From positions 537,282-601,281 of the forward strand of contig CABZHT010000001.1 in the NCBI GenBank assembly GCA_902525615.1: a stretch of DNA of 64,000 nucleotides, given 5' to 3'. This stretch comes from an uncultured Fidelibacterota bacterium (GTDB lineage: Bacteria; Fidelibacterota; Marinisomatia; Marinisomatales; Marinisomataceae). This document shows positions 1-8,671 of this stretch, one piece after another. The notes below the pieces were generated by a model, which worked only from the letters and a program-made list of their open reading frames with translations, searched no databases and was not told where the DNA came from. How positions within the stretch are numbered: the stretch's first letter is position 1; each line of letters opens with the position of its first letter. The position numbers were made by a program, and so were the translations under genes.

Positions 1-1
1 T

Positions 2-1912
2 AAATCTTTAAATGATGGTAGCGCATTTAGGATGTTAAAAGTCAAAGAAGCTATTAAGCAGGAATTTTCAATCGAAGAAATTCATAAAAATACTGGCATA
101 GATCCATGGTTCTTAACAGAAATTCAAGAAATAGTTAATATTGAAAAAGAGTATTCTTCGATAGAGAATTTAGAATTTTTAAAAAAGAATGGATTTTCAG
201 ATTTACAAATAGCTCGCTTAAACAATTTATCCGAAAATGAAGTTCAACAAATGAGAATAGATCAAGGAATTAAACCAGTCTATAAATTAGTAGATACTTG
301 TGCTGGGGAATTTGAAGCTGAAACCCCTTATTCATATTCCACATATGAATCAGAAAATGATTTAAAACCTCTTGAAGGTAAAAAAATTATGATTTTAGGA
401 GGTGGTCCAAATAGGATTGGTCAAGGTATTGAATTTGATTATTGTTGTGTACAAGCGGTATTTGGTTTGAGAGAAGCTGGCTATAAATCGATAATGGTTA
501 ATTGTAATCCTGAAACTGTCTCAACTGATTTTGATTTAGCTGATAGACTTTATTTTGAACCAATAACATTTGAAGATATTATGAATATTATAGATTTTGA
601 AAAGCCTGATGGTGTATTAGTACAATTTGGGGGACAAACACCATTAAAAATTGCTAATCAACTTGCTTCAACTGGAGTCAAAATTTATGGTACATCATCC
701 GACAGTATTAATCTTGCTGAAAACAGAGAAGAGTTTGCTAGGGTAATTGATAAGCTAAACATATTAACTCCTGAGTATTGTATAGCCAAAAATTATGATG
801 ATATTTATAGTTATGCCGAAACTGCTAATTTTCCAGTATTAGTAAGACCAAGTTTTGTATTAGGTGGAAGAGCAATGCAAATTGTCTATTCAAAAGAACA
901 ATTGGTGGATTACGTATTTAGATCAGCTGAAGCTACAAATGATCACCCAATTTTAATTGATCAATTTATTGAAAATGCATTTGAGTTTGATGTAGATGCA
1001 CTTTGCGATGGAGAAAACGTTTTCATTGGAGGAATTATGCAACATATTGAAGAAGCTGGAGTTCATTCAGGAGATTCTTCATGTGTTATTCCCCCATACG
1101 AAGTAAATGATACCGTTAAAAAAGAAATTAAAACTATTACAGCCCAATTAGCACTAGAGCTTAAAGTGGTAGGTTTAATTAACCTTCAATTTGCTGTAAA
1201 AGATGATAAAGTCTATGTTTTAGAGGTAAACCCAAGATCAAGCCGCACAGTGCCTTTTGTCAGTAAATATAGCAATGTGCCATTGGCAAATATAGCCGCA
1301 CAAATTTCAGTTGGTAAATCATTAAATGACTTCAAATTGAAAGAAAATAATTTTGAACATTATGCTGTAAAGAAAGCAGTATTACCATTTAAAAAGTTTA
1401 AAGATGAAAAAGTCTTTTTAGGCCCTGAAATGAAATCTACTGGTGAGGTAATGGGTATTGATATGAGCACAGGTAGTGCTTTCTTAAAAGCGATGAAGTC
1501 AGATGGGTATAATGTTCCTAAACAAGGCACAGCTTTTTTATCAGTGAATAAAACAGATAGGGCAGGCCTTGTTCCAATAGCAAAAAATTTACTGGGCTTA
1601 GGCTTTAACCTTGTTGCTACAAAGGGTACATGCAGGTTTCTAAATGAACAAGGTATTTTGTGCGATGATTTGTTTAAAGTTGGTGAAGGAAGACCAAATG
1701 TTGTTGATGAAATTTTAAATGATAATATTCAATTAGTAATCAATACTCCTGAAGGGCCACAATCAAGATTTGATGAAGAAGCGATTGGAAAAACGTCAGT
1801 CATGAAAAATATTTTAACTATTACTACGCTCCCAGGGGCAAGAGCTGCTATTGATTCTATGAAACATTTAAACAAAATTAGCGTGAAAGCACTTCAAGAA
1901 TATTTTAAATAG
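2..1912 (+). CDS. carB: Carbamoyl-phosphate synthase large subunit, C-terminal part
   Basis: This enzyme makes carbamoyl phosphate from bicarbonate, glutamine-derived ammonia and ATP for pyrimidine and arginine synthesis. The frame is open to the first base of the window, so the visible ATG at 32 is internal and the N-terminal carboxyphosphate half lies upstream. About 637 codons remain of a family length near 1070. The visible part begins in the oligomerisation domain (EEIHKNTGIDPWFL), continues through the second ATP-grasp half (ILGGGPNRIGQGIEFDYCCV; EVNPRSSRTVPF, metal and ATP binding) and ends with the MGS-like allosteric domain (about 120 residues). The 3' end overlaps the convergent arsC by 8 bp. 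The identity is secure; only the truncation by the window edge limits it. Confidence 0.96.
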   Translation, partial: KSLNDGSAFRMLKVKEAIKQEFSIEEIHKNTGIDPWFLTEIQEIVNIEKEYSSIENLEFLKKNGFSDLQIARLNNLSENEVQQMRIDQGIKPVYKLVDTCAGEFEAETPYSYSTYESENDLKPLEGKKIMILGGGPNRIGQGIEFDYCCVQAVFGLREAGYKSIMVNCNPETVSTDFDLADRLYFEPITFEDIMNIIDFEKPDGVLVQFGGQTPLKIANQLASTGVKIYGTSSDSINLAENREEFARVIDKLNILTPEYCIAKNYDDIYSYAETANFPVLVRPSFVLGGRAMQIVYSKEQLVDYVFRSAEATNDHPILIDQFIENAFEFDVDALCDGENVFIGGIMQHIEEAGVHSGDSSCVIPPYEVNDTVKKEIKTITAQLALELKVVGLINLQFAVKDDKVYVLEVNPRSSRTVPFVSKYSNVPLANIAAQISVGKSLNDFKLKENNFEHYAVKKAVLPFKKFKDEKVFLGPEMKSTGEVMGIDMSTGSAFLKAMKSDGYNVPKQGTAFLSVNKTDRAGLVPIAKNLLGLGFNLVATKGTCRFLNEQGILCDDLFKVGEGRPNVVDEILNDNIQLVINTPEGPQSRFDEEAIGKTSVMKNILTITTLPGARAAIDSMKHLNKISVKALQEYFK

Positions 1913-2315
1913 TTTTCAATAAATCAGAAATTTTTTCTTTTAGTACTTCCCTAGTAGTTCTAAAAACATTTAAATCGTTTTCATCATATGACCATTTTTT
2001 GAATGGATCTGCAATGCTCCAATGAATTCTTTGAATTTTACCTGGAAAAACTGGGCATTCTTTATCGGCATTGTCACATACCGTAACTACGATATCAATA
2101 TTTTTATCCCTATATATTTTAATATTATCTGATGTATGATGAGAAATGTCAATCTCTACTTCATCCATAACTTTGATTGCTGCAGGGTGAACTCTGCTGG
2201 GATGAGATCCAGCGCTAAAAACTTCAAATTTTCCATTACACATCTTACGAAATAATCCGTGTGCCATTTGAGATCTACATGAATTACCAGTGCAAACAAA
2301 AATTATTTTTTTCAT
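1905..2315 (-). CDS. arsC: Arsenate reductase, thioredoxin-coupled ArsC / LMW phosphatase fold
   Basis: This 136-residue cytoplasmic protein has the low-molecular-weight tyrosine phosphatase fold. The P-loop CTGNSCRS carries the nucleophile Cys8 and Arg14. Cys80 and Cys87 (VCDNADKEC) have the spacing of the redox relay in thioredoxin-linked ArsC (10/82/89 in the Staphylococcus enzyme), which separates it from plain phosphatases lacking those cysteines. A DP motif near 103 supplies the general acid. Its ATG lies inside the gcvP stop region (AAATGA), so translation is probably coupled. No ars regulator or arsenite pump is nearby, so the substrate is inferred from the cysteines only. An LMW phosphatase role is the main alternative. 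Confidence 0.87.
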   Translation of the reverse strand: MKKIIFVCTGNSCRSQMAHGLFRKMCNGKFEVFSAGSHPSRVHPAAIKVMDEVEIDISHHTSDNIKIYRDKNIDIVVTVCDNADKECPVFPGKIQRIHWSIADPFKKWSYDENDLNVFRTTREVLKEKISDLLKTI

Positions 2316-5128
2316 TTATATGAATTTATATCAGGACATACGCAGAAAAAATTTCTATCTCCAAAAGCGTTATCAATTCTTGAAACATATGGCCAAAATT
2401 TATTTTCTTTACTCCATTGAGCCGGGAAAACAGCATTTTCTTTAGAATAGGGATGATTCCAATCATCACAAATGTCGTGAACAGTATGTGGGGCATTAAC
2501 TAAAACATTATCTTCTTGAGGAATTTTACCTGATTCTATTTCAATAATTTCTTTTTTAATTGCTATCATAGCATCACAAAATTTATCAAGCTCAGATTTT
2601 GATTCACTCTCAGTTGGTTCAATCATTAGTGTTCCTGGAATAGGCCAAGACATAGTGGGAGCATGAAACCCATAATCAATTAATCTTTTTGCAATATCCT
2701 CATTAGTAATATTAGCAGTGGATTTAAATGATCTACAATCAACAATGAACTCATGCGCATTTAATCCGCTCTTACCACGATATAAAATGCTATAATCATT
2801 TTCAAGTCTCTTAGCCATATAATTGGCAGATAAAATTGCAACTTGGGATGCTTTCAATAAACCGTTTGCTGCCATTAATTTCATATAGATATAAGAAATT
2901 AATAGAATACTTGCACTACCAAATGGTGACGAAGATACAGAGTAGGAAAAATCTTCATCAGTGAAGCTATGTTTTGGAAGATGTGGTTTTAATTTTTCGT
3001 TCACACAAATTGGACCCATACCTGGCCCCCCTCCACCATGCGGTATGCAAAAAGTTTTATGAAGATTAATGTGCATGACATCAGCTCCAAATATACCTGG
3101 TTTACATACACCAACCATGGCATTCAAGTTGGCTCCATCCATGTAGACTAAGCCACCATTTTCGTGAATTAAATTACATATTTCATCAATGTTATGTTCA
3201 AATACACCGTGGGTTGAGGGGTAAGTAACCATTAATGATGACAATCTATCACCAGCCTCATCAACTTTTGCGCTTAAATCATTAAAATCTATATTTCCAT
3301 GGTCATCACATTTTACAATTACCACTTTAAGTCCAGCCATTATTGCACTTGCAGGATTTGTTCCATGGGCTGATTCAGGTATTAAACAAATATCTCTTGT
3401 TGAATTATTTGCTTTATGATATTCTCTAATGCTTAATAATCCAGCATATTCTCCTTGTGCACCAGAATTTGGTTGAAATGATACGGCATCAAATCCAGTA
3501 ACTTTATATAGCATCTCCTCTAGCTCATTAATGATTTTTTCATAACCCTTAGCTTGACTTAATGGTGCAAAAGGGTGGATAGAATTAAATTCCGTCCAGC
3601 TAATTGGAATCATTTCAACAGTCGCATTAAGTTTCATAGTACAAGACCCTAGTGGTATCATGCTATAGTTCAAGGAAAGATCTCTTTTTTCTAGCTTATT
3701 GATATATCTAAGCATTTCTGTTTCAGAATTAATACTATGAAAAATAGGATGGGTTAAAATATCACCTATTCTATTTGGTTTGAAAATACTATAAGAATTT
3801 TTAGAATCATTATTCACATCAAATAGATTTGCAAGCGCCTCAACTTCACTATAATCTGTTTTCTCATCTAAAGAGATACCAATAAGTCCATTATCATGGT
3901 ACATCAAATTAAAATTATGCTTTAACGCTCTATCTTTTAAGCTATCAATACTCATATTCGATAATTTGATTACTATTGTATCAAAAAATGAATTATCATT
4001 AGTTACAATCTCATGACCAAATTTTGCAATTTTATCGGCAAGTTCTTTTGTGTGACTATGAATTCTTCTTGCAATATTTTTTAAATCATCAGGACCATGA
4101 AATAACGCATACATTCCTGAAATGATAGCAAGTAATACTTGAGCTGTACAAATATTTGAAGTTGCTTTTTCTCTTCTAATATGCTGTTCCCTGGTCTGAA
4201 GTGTAAGTCTATAAGCTTGATTTCCTCTACGGTCTTGAGATACGCCTACAATTCTCCCAGGAATATCTCTTTTAAATTCTTCACTTGTAGACATAAATGC
4301 AGCATGAGGTCCGCCGTATCCAAGTGGCACACCAAATCGTTGACTATTACCAACAGCTATGTCAGCTCCTAAATTACCTGGAGCTTCAAAAAGTTGTAAG
4401 CACATTAAATCACTCGCAAAGATGACCTTACAATTTGAACTATGTGCGTCAGATACAACGTGTTTGTAATCGTTGTCTGACGCAATTTGTCCATATTTAT
4501 TTGGATATTGGACAATACAACCAAAAGCATTGGTAAAATCAAAATTGTTAAAGTCTGTTACAATGATTTCAATATTTAATGGTTCAGCTCTTGAAATAAT
4601 GACGTCTATAGTTTGTTGAAAGCACTCTTTATCAACTAAAAATTGTGTCTTTTCAGATTTATTTTTACGATAAAGCATTAACATTGCTTCACTAGCTGCA
4701 GTTCCCTCATCTAATAAGGAAGCATTAGCAATTGGCAAAGCCGTGATCTGTGTAATCATCGTTTGATAATTTAATAGAGCTTCTAATCTACCTTGAGAAA
4801 TTTCAGGTTGATAGGGAGTATACTGTGTATACCATCCTGGATTTTCAAGAATATTTCTTAAAATAACGTTGGGAGTAATTGTATCATAATAACCTTGACC
4901 AATTAAAGACCTATGAGCTTTGTTATTTCTACCAATATTTTTAACGTGATTTAAGATGTCATTTTCTGAAAATACCTCATTCCCAATAGACATGTCATCT
5001 ATATCCAGAATATTTTTAGGCACAATTTTTTCAAGAAGATCATTGAGAGAGCTGCAACCAAGATATTGCAACATTTCATCAATTTCTTTCTGTGATGGAC
5101 CAATATGTTTTTTATGAAATTCAGACAT
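2312..5128 (-). CDS. gcvP: Glycine dehydrogenase (decarboxylating), P-protein
   Basis: The P-protein of the glycine cleavage system decarboxylates glycine with PLP and passes the aminomethyl group to lipoylated H-protein. At 938 residues it is the fused, full-length bacterial/mitochondrial type. The N-terminal half carries family motifs such as SLIGQGYYDT and YQPEISQGRLEALLNYQT. The C-terminal half has the PLP lysine in HINLHKTF, followed by the glycine-rich CIPHGGGGPGMGPI stretch. The ATG follows tRNA-Lys by only 24 bases on the same strand, and no glycine-riboswitch-like leader is present. gcvT and gcvH are not in the window. arsC is translationally coupled at the 3' end, an unusual partner. 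Confidence 0.97.
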   Translation of the reverse strand: MSEFHKKHIGPSQKEIDEMLQYLGCSSLNDLLEKIVPKNILDIDDMSIGNEVFSENDILNHVKNIGRNNKAHRSLIGQGYYDTITPNVILRNILENPGWYTQYTPYQPEISQGRLEALLNYQTMITQITALPIANASLLDEGTAASEAMLMLYRKNKSEKTQFLVDKECFQQTIDVIISRAEPLNIEIIVTDFNNFDFTNAFGCIVQYPNKYGQIASDNDYKHVVSDAHSSNCKVIFASDLMCLQLFEAPGNLGADIAVGNSQRFGVPLGYGGPHAAFMSTSEEFKRDIPGRIVGVSQDRRGNQAYRLTLQTREQHIRREKATSNICTAQVLLAIISGMYALFHGPDDLKNIARRIHSHTKELADKIAKFGHEIVTNDNSFFDTIVIKLSNMSIDSLKDRALKHNFNLMYHDNGLIGISLDEKTDYSEVEALANLFDVNNDSKNSYSIFKPNRIGDILTHPIFHSINSETEMLRYINKLEKRDLSLNYSMIPLGSCTMKLNATVEMIPISWTEFNSIHPFAPLSQAKGYEKIINELEEMLYKVTGFDAVSFQPNSGAQGEYAGLLSIREYHKANNSTRDICLIPESAHGTNPASAIMAGLKVVIVKCDDHGNIDFNDLSAKVDEAGDRLSSLMVTYPSTHGVFEHNIDEICNLIHENGGLVYMDGANLNAMVGVCKPGIFGADVMHINLHKTFCIPHGGGGPGMGPICVNEKLKPHLPKHSFTDEDFSYSVSSSPFGSASILLISYIYMKLMAANGLLKASQVAILSANYMAKRLENDYSILYRGKSGLNAHEFIVDCRSFKSTANITNEDIAKRLIDYGFHAPTMSWPIPGTLMIEPTESESKSELDKFCDAMIAIKKEIIEIESGKIPQEDNVLVNAPHTVHDICDDWNHPYSKENAVFPAQWSKENKFWPYVSRIDNAFGDRNFFCVCPDINSYK

Positions 5129-5152
5129 AATTATGAGATTTCCCCAAAATAG

Positions 5153-5224
5153 TACCCCCGGAAGGACTCGAACCTACAACCAAGGGCTTAAAAGGCCCCT
5201 GCTCTACCATTGAGCTACGGAGGC
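5153..5224 (-). tRNA. tRNA-Lys (UUU)
   Basis: Read on the minus strand, 72 bases fold as a cloverleaf. The acceptor is GCCTCCG against CGGGGGT with two G-U wobbles, the D-stem GCTC/GAGC, the anticodon stem GGGGC/GCCCT around loop CTTTTAA (anticodon TTT), and the T-arm GTAGG-TTCGAGT-CCTTC, followed by discriminator A. CCA is not encoded. A TATATT element (5238-5243) lies 13 bases upstream of the mature 5' end and fits a -10 box. gcvP starts 24 bases downstream on the same strand, so co-transcription is likely. Confidence 0.95.
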
Positions 5225-5349
5225 AAAACTAGGCTAAAATATAACCCATAAAATTTAAATTAATACTCATAAAAAGTCATTTTTTAAAATTTTTTTTCAA
5301 TTTTGAAATAAAATATATTGACCAATTGAAAAAATTATTATTAGTTTGG

Positions 5350-5428
5350 AGTAGTCTAAAATTAGATTATTGTAAGCAAATACAAGCAATCGGAAAGGCT
5401 CTGGGGTTGGCGCTACAGAGCCTTTTTT
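5350..5428 (+). ncRNA. Possible small structured RNA upstream of ssrA
   Basis: Between tRNA-Lys and tmRNA, about 80 bases can fold into three consecutive hairpins: TCTAA/TTAGA, then an ATTGTA/TACAA-type stem, then a GC-rich intrinsic terminator. No protein gene lies just upstream on this strand that would need a terminator, which suggests a short independent transcript. It lacks the conserved loop of SRP RNA (GGAAGGAAGC) and is too short for 6S or RNase P RNA. The 5' end is a guess, because several AT-rich -10-like hexamers precede it without a well-spaced -35. Confidence 0.3.
5397..5428 (+). terminator. Intrinsic terminator before ssrA
   Basis: A perfect 7-bp stem, GGCTCTG (5397-5403) and CAGAGCC (5416-5422), closes a 12-base loop and is followed at once by six T. 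It ends plus-strand transcription entering from the tRNA-Lys/ssrA gap. Confidence 0.75.
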
Positions 5429-5469
5429 GTTTCCATAATGTGTTGTATCTTCTGTTCTATTTGAAAATT

Positions 5470-5814
5470 GGGGGCGACCGGTTTCGACATTTTAGAATGA
5501 AATCTTAGATTGCATGTAGAGCTTAGTACCTCTTTAAACTTCTAACCTATATTAAGTGCCGATAATGGCCAAATGGCTTTCGCTTAATTGCTGAAGCCCA
5601 TCATCAGTAGACGTTTCTCATCGTTCGCTGAATGGTGTCATAAAAATGAGATAGTTTATTTTTCTGCTTCTGTTAAATAAATGAAACCTTAGAAGATTGC
5701 TATATAGCTGTTTGTTCTTGTACAGGTATCTAGTGAAACACGATCAAGAAACTAAACATGTAGATGTCTACTTTTTCTCTACTTTGGACGGGAGTTCGAA
5801 TCTCCCCGCCTCCA
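5470..5814 (+). ncRNA. ssrA: tmRNA (one-piece)
   Basis: tmRNA rescues stalled ribosomes and tags the unfinished protein. The 5' end GGGGGCGACCGGTTTCGAC is the standard tmRNA start. Its first seven bases pair with CGCCTCC (5807-5813) to form the alanyl acceptor stem, followed by discriminator A at 5814. The T-arm is GGGAG-TTCGAAT-CTCCC. The interior holds a tag reading frame and GC-containing stretches that can form pseudoknots. CCA is not encoded. The two halves are contiguous, so this is a standard, not a permuted, tmRNA. smpB is not in the window. Confidence 0.96.
5558..5587 (+). other. tmRNA proteolysis-tag reading frame
   Basis: Inside ssrA, the codons GCC GAT AAT GGC CAA ATG GCT TTC GCT TAA encode the tag ADNGQMAFA. 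A resume codon for Ala about 90 bases from the 5' end, a short acidic/polar start and a hydrophobic A-rich end are what tmRNA tags look like. The C-terminus -AFA differs from the common -ALAA but keeps an Ala-ending degron. Confidence 0.8.
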
Positions 5815-5860
5815 CGAAAATTCTAACATTATTTAAACATAATATTATTTAAATTAATGT

Positions 5861-6034
5861 ATGAGAAAAATTTTTTGGAATTTACTTGGTTCATTTGGAG
5901 TAATGTTTGCTATACTCTCATGGCTCCAAGAAAGTTTTCTTTTAGTTTTTCCTTTACCATTTTTGAAAGGATTGATTGCATTTGTATCTGGAATTATTTT
6001 ATACTTTATTTTTCCTGCTAAAATTAATGATTAA
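5861..6034 (+). CDS. Small hydrophobic protein, 57 residues
   Basis: An ATG frame right after ssrA encodes a 57-residue protein beginning MRKIFWNLLGSFGVMF. Two hydrophobic stretches (about residues 5-20 and 24-50) separated by a short WLQE turn suggest two membrane helices, and a polar KIND tail ends it. Its stop codon interlocks with that of the convergent glycerophosphodiesterase gene (4-bp overlap), the same arrangement as other real convergent pairs here. It has no recognised family and no clear ribosome-binding site. It could be a chance frame in AT-rich DNA. Confidence 0.45.
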   Translation: MRKIFWNLLGSFGVMFAILSWLQESFLLVFPLPFLKGLIAFVSGIILYFIFPAKIND

Positions 6035-6726
6035 ATCTTATCTGGAAAGTCTGATATAATCCCATCAACTTTAAATTTTTTCATATAATTAATATCATCT
6101 TTACTATTCACAGTCCAGGTATAAATTTTAAAACCATTATTTTTAATCTTTTTAACCGTTTTTTCATTAAGTAGTTTAAAATTAGGATGTATAGCCTGCG
6201 CATTAATTTTTTTGCCAAACTCAATAGCTTCATTTATACTCATCGAATTACTTACTAGTACTCCAACTGGAGTATTTTTATCTATGGATCTAAATTGTTC
6301 AAGCTCATTCCAATTAAAACTTGAAATAATAAAGTTTTCTAATCTCCATGAAGTGCTTTTAGATAGATTCGTAATAATTTTAGATGTGGCTTGCGCTGTA
6401 TTTAATCCTTTTAGTTCTATGTTGACAAAAAGTGGCGTTTCAATTGTTTTTAAAACATCTGTTAATGTGGGAATTTTATACTTTCCAACTACCAAAAATT
6501 TTTTAAGTTCACCTAGAGTTAGTTTTTCCAATTGACCTGATTTACCAGTTAATCGCTTTAGGTCATTTTCATGTGATAAAACTAATTCTCCGCTCAAGCA
6601 TTTAAAAATATCAATCTCAATGCCGTCTACTCCTAATAAAATAGCATGATTAATCGATTCAAGAGTATTTTCTGCAACATAGCCTTTTGAGCCTCTGTGG
6701 CCGATTCTCAATACGTTCATATTCAC
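6031..6726 (-). CDS. Glycerophosphodiester phosphodiesterase, cytoplasmic type
   Basis: This TIM-barrel enzyme hydrolyses glycerophosphodiesters to glycerol-3-phosphate and an alcohol. It is 231 residues, without a signal peptide. The N-terminal signature IGHRGSKGYVAENTLESI gives the catalytic His and Arg, and GVDGIEIDI gives the metal-binding acidic residues. HPNFKLLNE and IYTWTVNS lie in the later barrel strands, as in UgpQ/GlpQ-type proteins. The start is a GTG overlapping the argS stop (GTGA); an ATG two codons on (6720) is equally possible. It is the last gene of the minus-strand chain that begins with mnmA. Confidence 0.9.
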   Translation of the reverse strand: MNMNVLRIGHRGSKGYVAENTLESINHAILLGVDGIEIDIFKCLSGELVLSHENDLKRLTGKSGQLEKLTLGELKKFLVVGKYKIPTLTDVLKTIETPLFVNIELKGLNTAQATSKIITNLSKSTSWRLENFIISSFNWNELEQFRSIDKNTPVGVLVSNSMSINEAIEFGKKINAQAIHPNFKLLNEKTVKKIKNNGFKIYTWTVNSKDDINYMKKFKVDGIISDFPDKI

Positions 6727-8345
6727 ATTCTTTCAGGAGCACTTATCCCAAGAATTGACAATCCATTCGTTAATACGATTTTTGTTGCTTCACATAATTT
6801 TTTTCTAGCTGAAGATAAATCAATGTTTTGTGGATTAATCACTTTATGGTTACCATAAAATTTGTGATAAGCTGCAGCGACTTCTTCTAAATAAGTTGCA
6901 ATCTTTCTTGGCTCTAGTGAATTTGAAACATCTTCCATTTTAATAGGGAATTCTGATAATAGCTTTACAAGTACAATTTCATCCTTTTCTTTTAATAGTG
7001 AGTAATCAATTTTACTGTCTGTAGAAATTTCTTTATCATATCTTTTTAGTAGATTTGAAATTCTTGCATTAGCATATTGTAAATAATAGACAGGGTTTTT
7101 TTCAGATTCATCTTTTGCCAGATCTAAGTCAAAATCAAGGTGACTGTTTGCGCCTCTCATGATAAAGAAATATCTTATAATATCTGAGCTAAGCTCATCT
7201 TTCAGTTCATCAAGAGTTATAAAATTTGCTTTTCTAGTGGACATTTTTACAATTTCTCCACCTTTTTTAATTGTTACAAATTGGTGAATAACAACTTTTA
7301 TATGATTGGTTTTTTTATCCAAGCATTTAAGCCCTAAAATTACATCCGGATATGTATCAATATGATCAGCACCAAAGATATCTACAATTAAATCGAAACC
7401 CCTATCAACTTTGTCTGCATGATATGCAATATCAGGCAATCTATATGTTGGTTCTCCTGAACTCTTTACCAATACTTTATCCTCTTCTTTATTTAGGCCA
7501 GATGTTTTAAACCATACTGCACCATCTTTTTCATAAGAAAGATTTTTTTCTTTTAAGATTTTCAGAACATTGTCAATCGCACCGTTTTTATAAAAAGTTC
7601 CTTCTTTGGTAAAAACATCAAATTTGATGCCAAGGTTCTTTAGGGTATTTTCAATGTTGGCAAAAATTTCTTTTTCTGTAAAGTCTCTAAAAATTGGATT
7701 ATCAGATTCTAAATCTTTTCCATGTTCATTGACAATTTTCTCAGCAATTTGATCTAAATATGTTCCAACATATCCATTCTCCGGCATTTCGACTTCTTTA
7801 CCAATATGCTTTGCGTATTTAGCGTAGCAAGACTCTGCAAGCACTCTCATTTGTTTTCCAGCATCATTATAGTAATATTCTCTTGTAACATCATATCCAT
7901 TCCATGTCAATATATTAGAAACCATGTCACCAAGGATTGCTTGTCTTCCATGACCAACTGTAAGTGGTCCGGTAGGGTTGCTACTTACAAATTCTACATT
8001 GGCTGATTTATTTAATTTTTTCTTTTTGCCAAAATTTTCTGATTCATTAATAATTTGCTTTAAAATTTTAAGATAATAATCATTGGAAATATGAAAGTTG
8101 ACAAAGCCAGGTTGAGAGGCACTTAAAGTGAAAACATCTTCTGATGTATTTGGATAATTAGCAATATTTTCTGCGATTTCAATAGGTGCCTTTTTTAATA
8201 TCTTTGCTAGCTTAAGCGCAATATTAGAAGAATAGTCTCCAAATCCTTCTTGATTGTTAACATTTACACTCCATTCCAAAAATTTAATTTCATTTTGATT
8301 AAGATAGTCTTGCAAAAAATCATGCATGAGTTTTTTTATATTCAT
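6723..8345 (-). CDS. argS: Arginyl-tRNA synthetase
   Basis: This class I synthetase charges tRNA-Arg. It is 540 residues, close to the family length. The HIGH-type signature is at residues 122-134 (SNPTGPLTVGHGR) and the KMSK-type loop is VKMSTRKANF. The N-terminal Arg-S additional domain and the C-terminal DALR anticodon-binding domain (YYLQYANARISNLLKR onward) are both present. The start ATG sits in an ATGA overlap with the rsfS stop, and the stop overlaps the following phosphodiesterase start. Confidence 0.97.
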   Translation of the reverse strand: MNIKKLMHDFLQDYLNQNEIKFLEWSVNVNNQEGFGDYSSNIALKLAKILKKAPIEIAENIANYPNTSEDVFTLSASQPGFVNFHISNDYYLKILKQIINESENFGKKKKLNKSANVEFVSSNPTGPLTVGHGRQAILGDMVSNILTWNGYDVTREYYYNDAGKQMRVLAESCYAKYAKHIGKEVEMPENGYVGTYLDQIAEKIVNEHGKDLESDNPIFRDFTEKEIFANIENTLKNLGIKFDVFTKEGTFYKNGAIDNVLKILKEKNLSYEKDGAVWFKTSGLNKEEDKVLVKSSGEPTYRLPDIAYHADKVDRGFDLIVDIFGADHIDTYPDVILGLKCLDKKTNHIKVVIHQFVTIKKGGEIVKMSTRKANFITLDELKDELSSDIIRYFFIMRGANSHLDFDLDLAKDESEKNPVYYLQYANARISNLLKRYDKEISTDSKIDYSLLKEKDEIVLVKLLSEFPIKMEDVSNSLEPRKIATYLEEVAAAYHKFYGNHKVINPQNIDLSSARKKLCEATKIVLTNGLSILGISAPERM

Positions 8346-8671
8346 ACTTTAACTACCTTTGCATCAAACCAAATTCTTTCCAAATCATAGTAAGATCTCA
8401 TTTCTTCAAAAAAGATATGTACTACTATATCTACATAATCTAATATAATCCATGTACCATTTTCGTAGCCTTCTGTTTTCCAAGGATTTTCAGAAATATT
8501 TTCTTTTATATTATCTGCAATTGCTTTGACTTGAATAAGATTTGAGGCAGAGCACACAACAAAATATTCTGAAAGTGAAGTAATGTTAGAAACATCTAGC
8601 GCTACAATATTTTCAGCTTTTTTATCGTCTGCTAATGAAACAATTTTTTTTAGTAGTGGTTTTGAGCTCAT
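8342..8671 (-). CDS. rsfS: Ribosomal silencing factor RsfS
   Basis: RsfS binds ribosomal protein uL14 and blocks subunit joining when nutrients are scarce. The 109-residue protein has the family pattern: DDKKAENIVALDVS near the start, YFVVCSASN in the middle, then WKTEGYENGTWIILDYVDIVVHIF and YDLERIW. It overlaps its neighbours by ATGA on both sides. The preceding gene encodes a LytR_C protein, a neighbourhood often seen for rsfS in other phyla. Confidence 0.95.
   Translation of the reverse strand: MSSKPLLKKIVSLADDKKAENIVALDVSNITSLSEYFVVCSASNLIQVKAIADNIKENISENPWKTEGYENGTWIILDYVDIVVHIFFEEMRSYYDLERIWFDAKVVKV

Noticed and set aside
5129-5152. Glycine riboswitch upstream of gcvP
   Set aside because: Only 24 bases separate tRNA-Lys from the start codon, so no aptamer can fit, and none is seen upstream of the tRNA.
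5225-5469. SRP (4.5S) RNA in the gap before ssrA
   Set aside because: The conserved GGAAGGAAGC-type loop and the paired internal bulge are absent.
5326-5508. Open frame running across the terminator hairpin into the tmRNA gene
   Set aside because: It crosses a transcription terminator and a structural RNA gene, and the predicted peptide shows no family or signal features.
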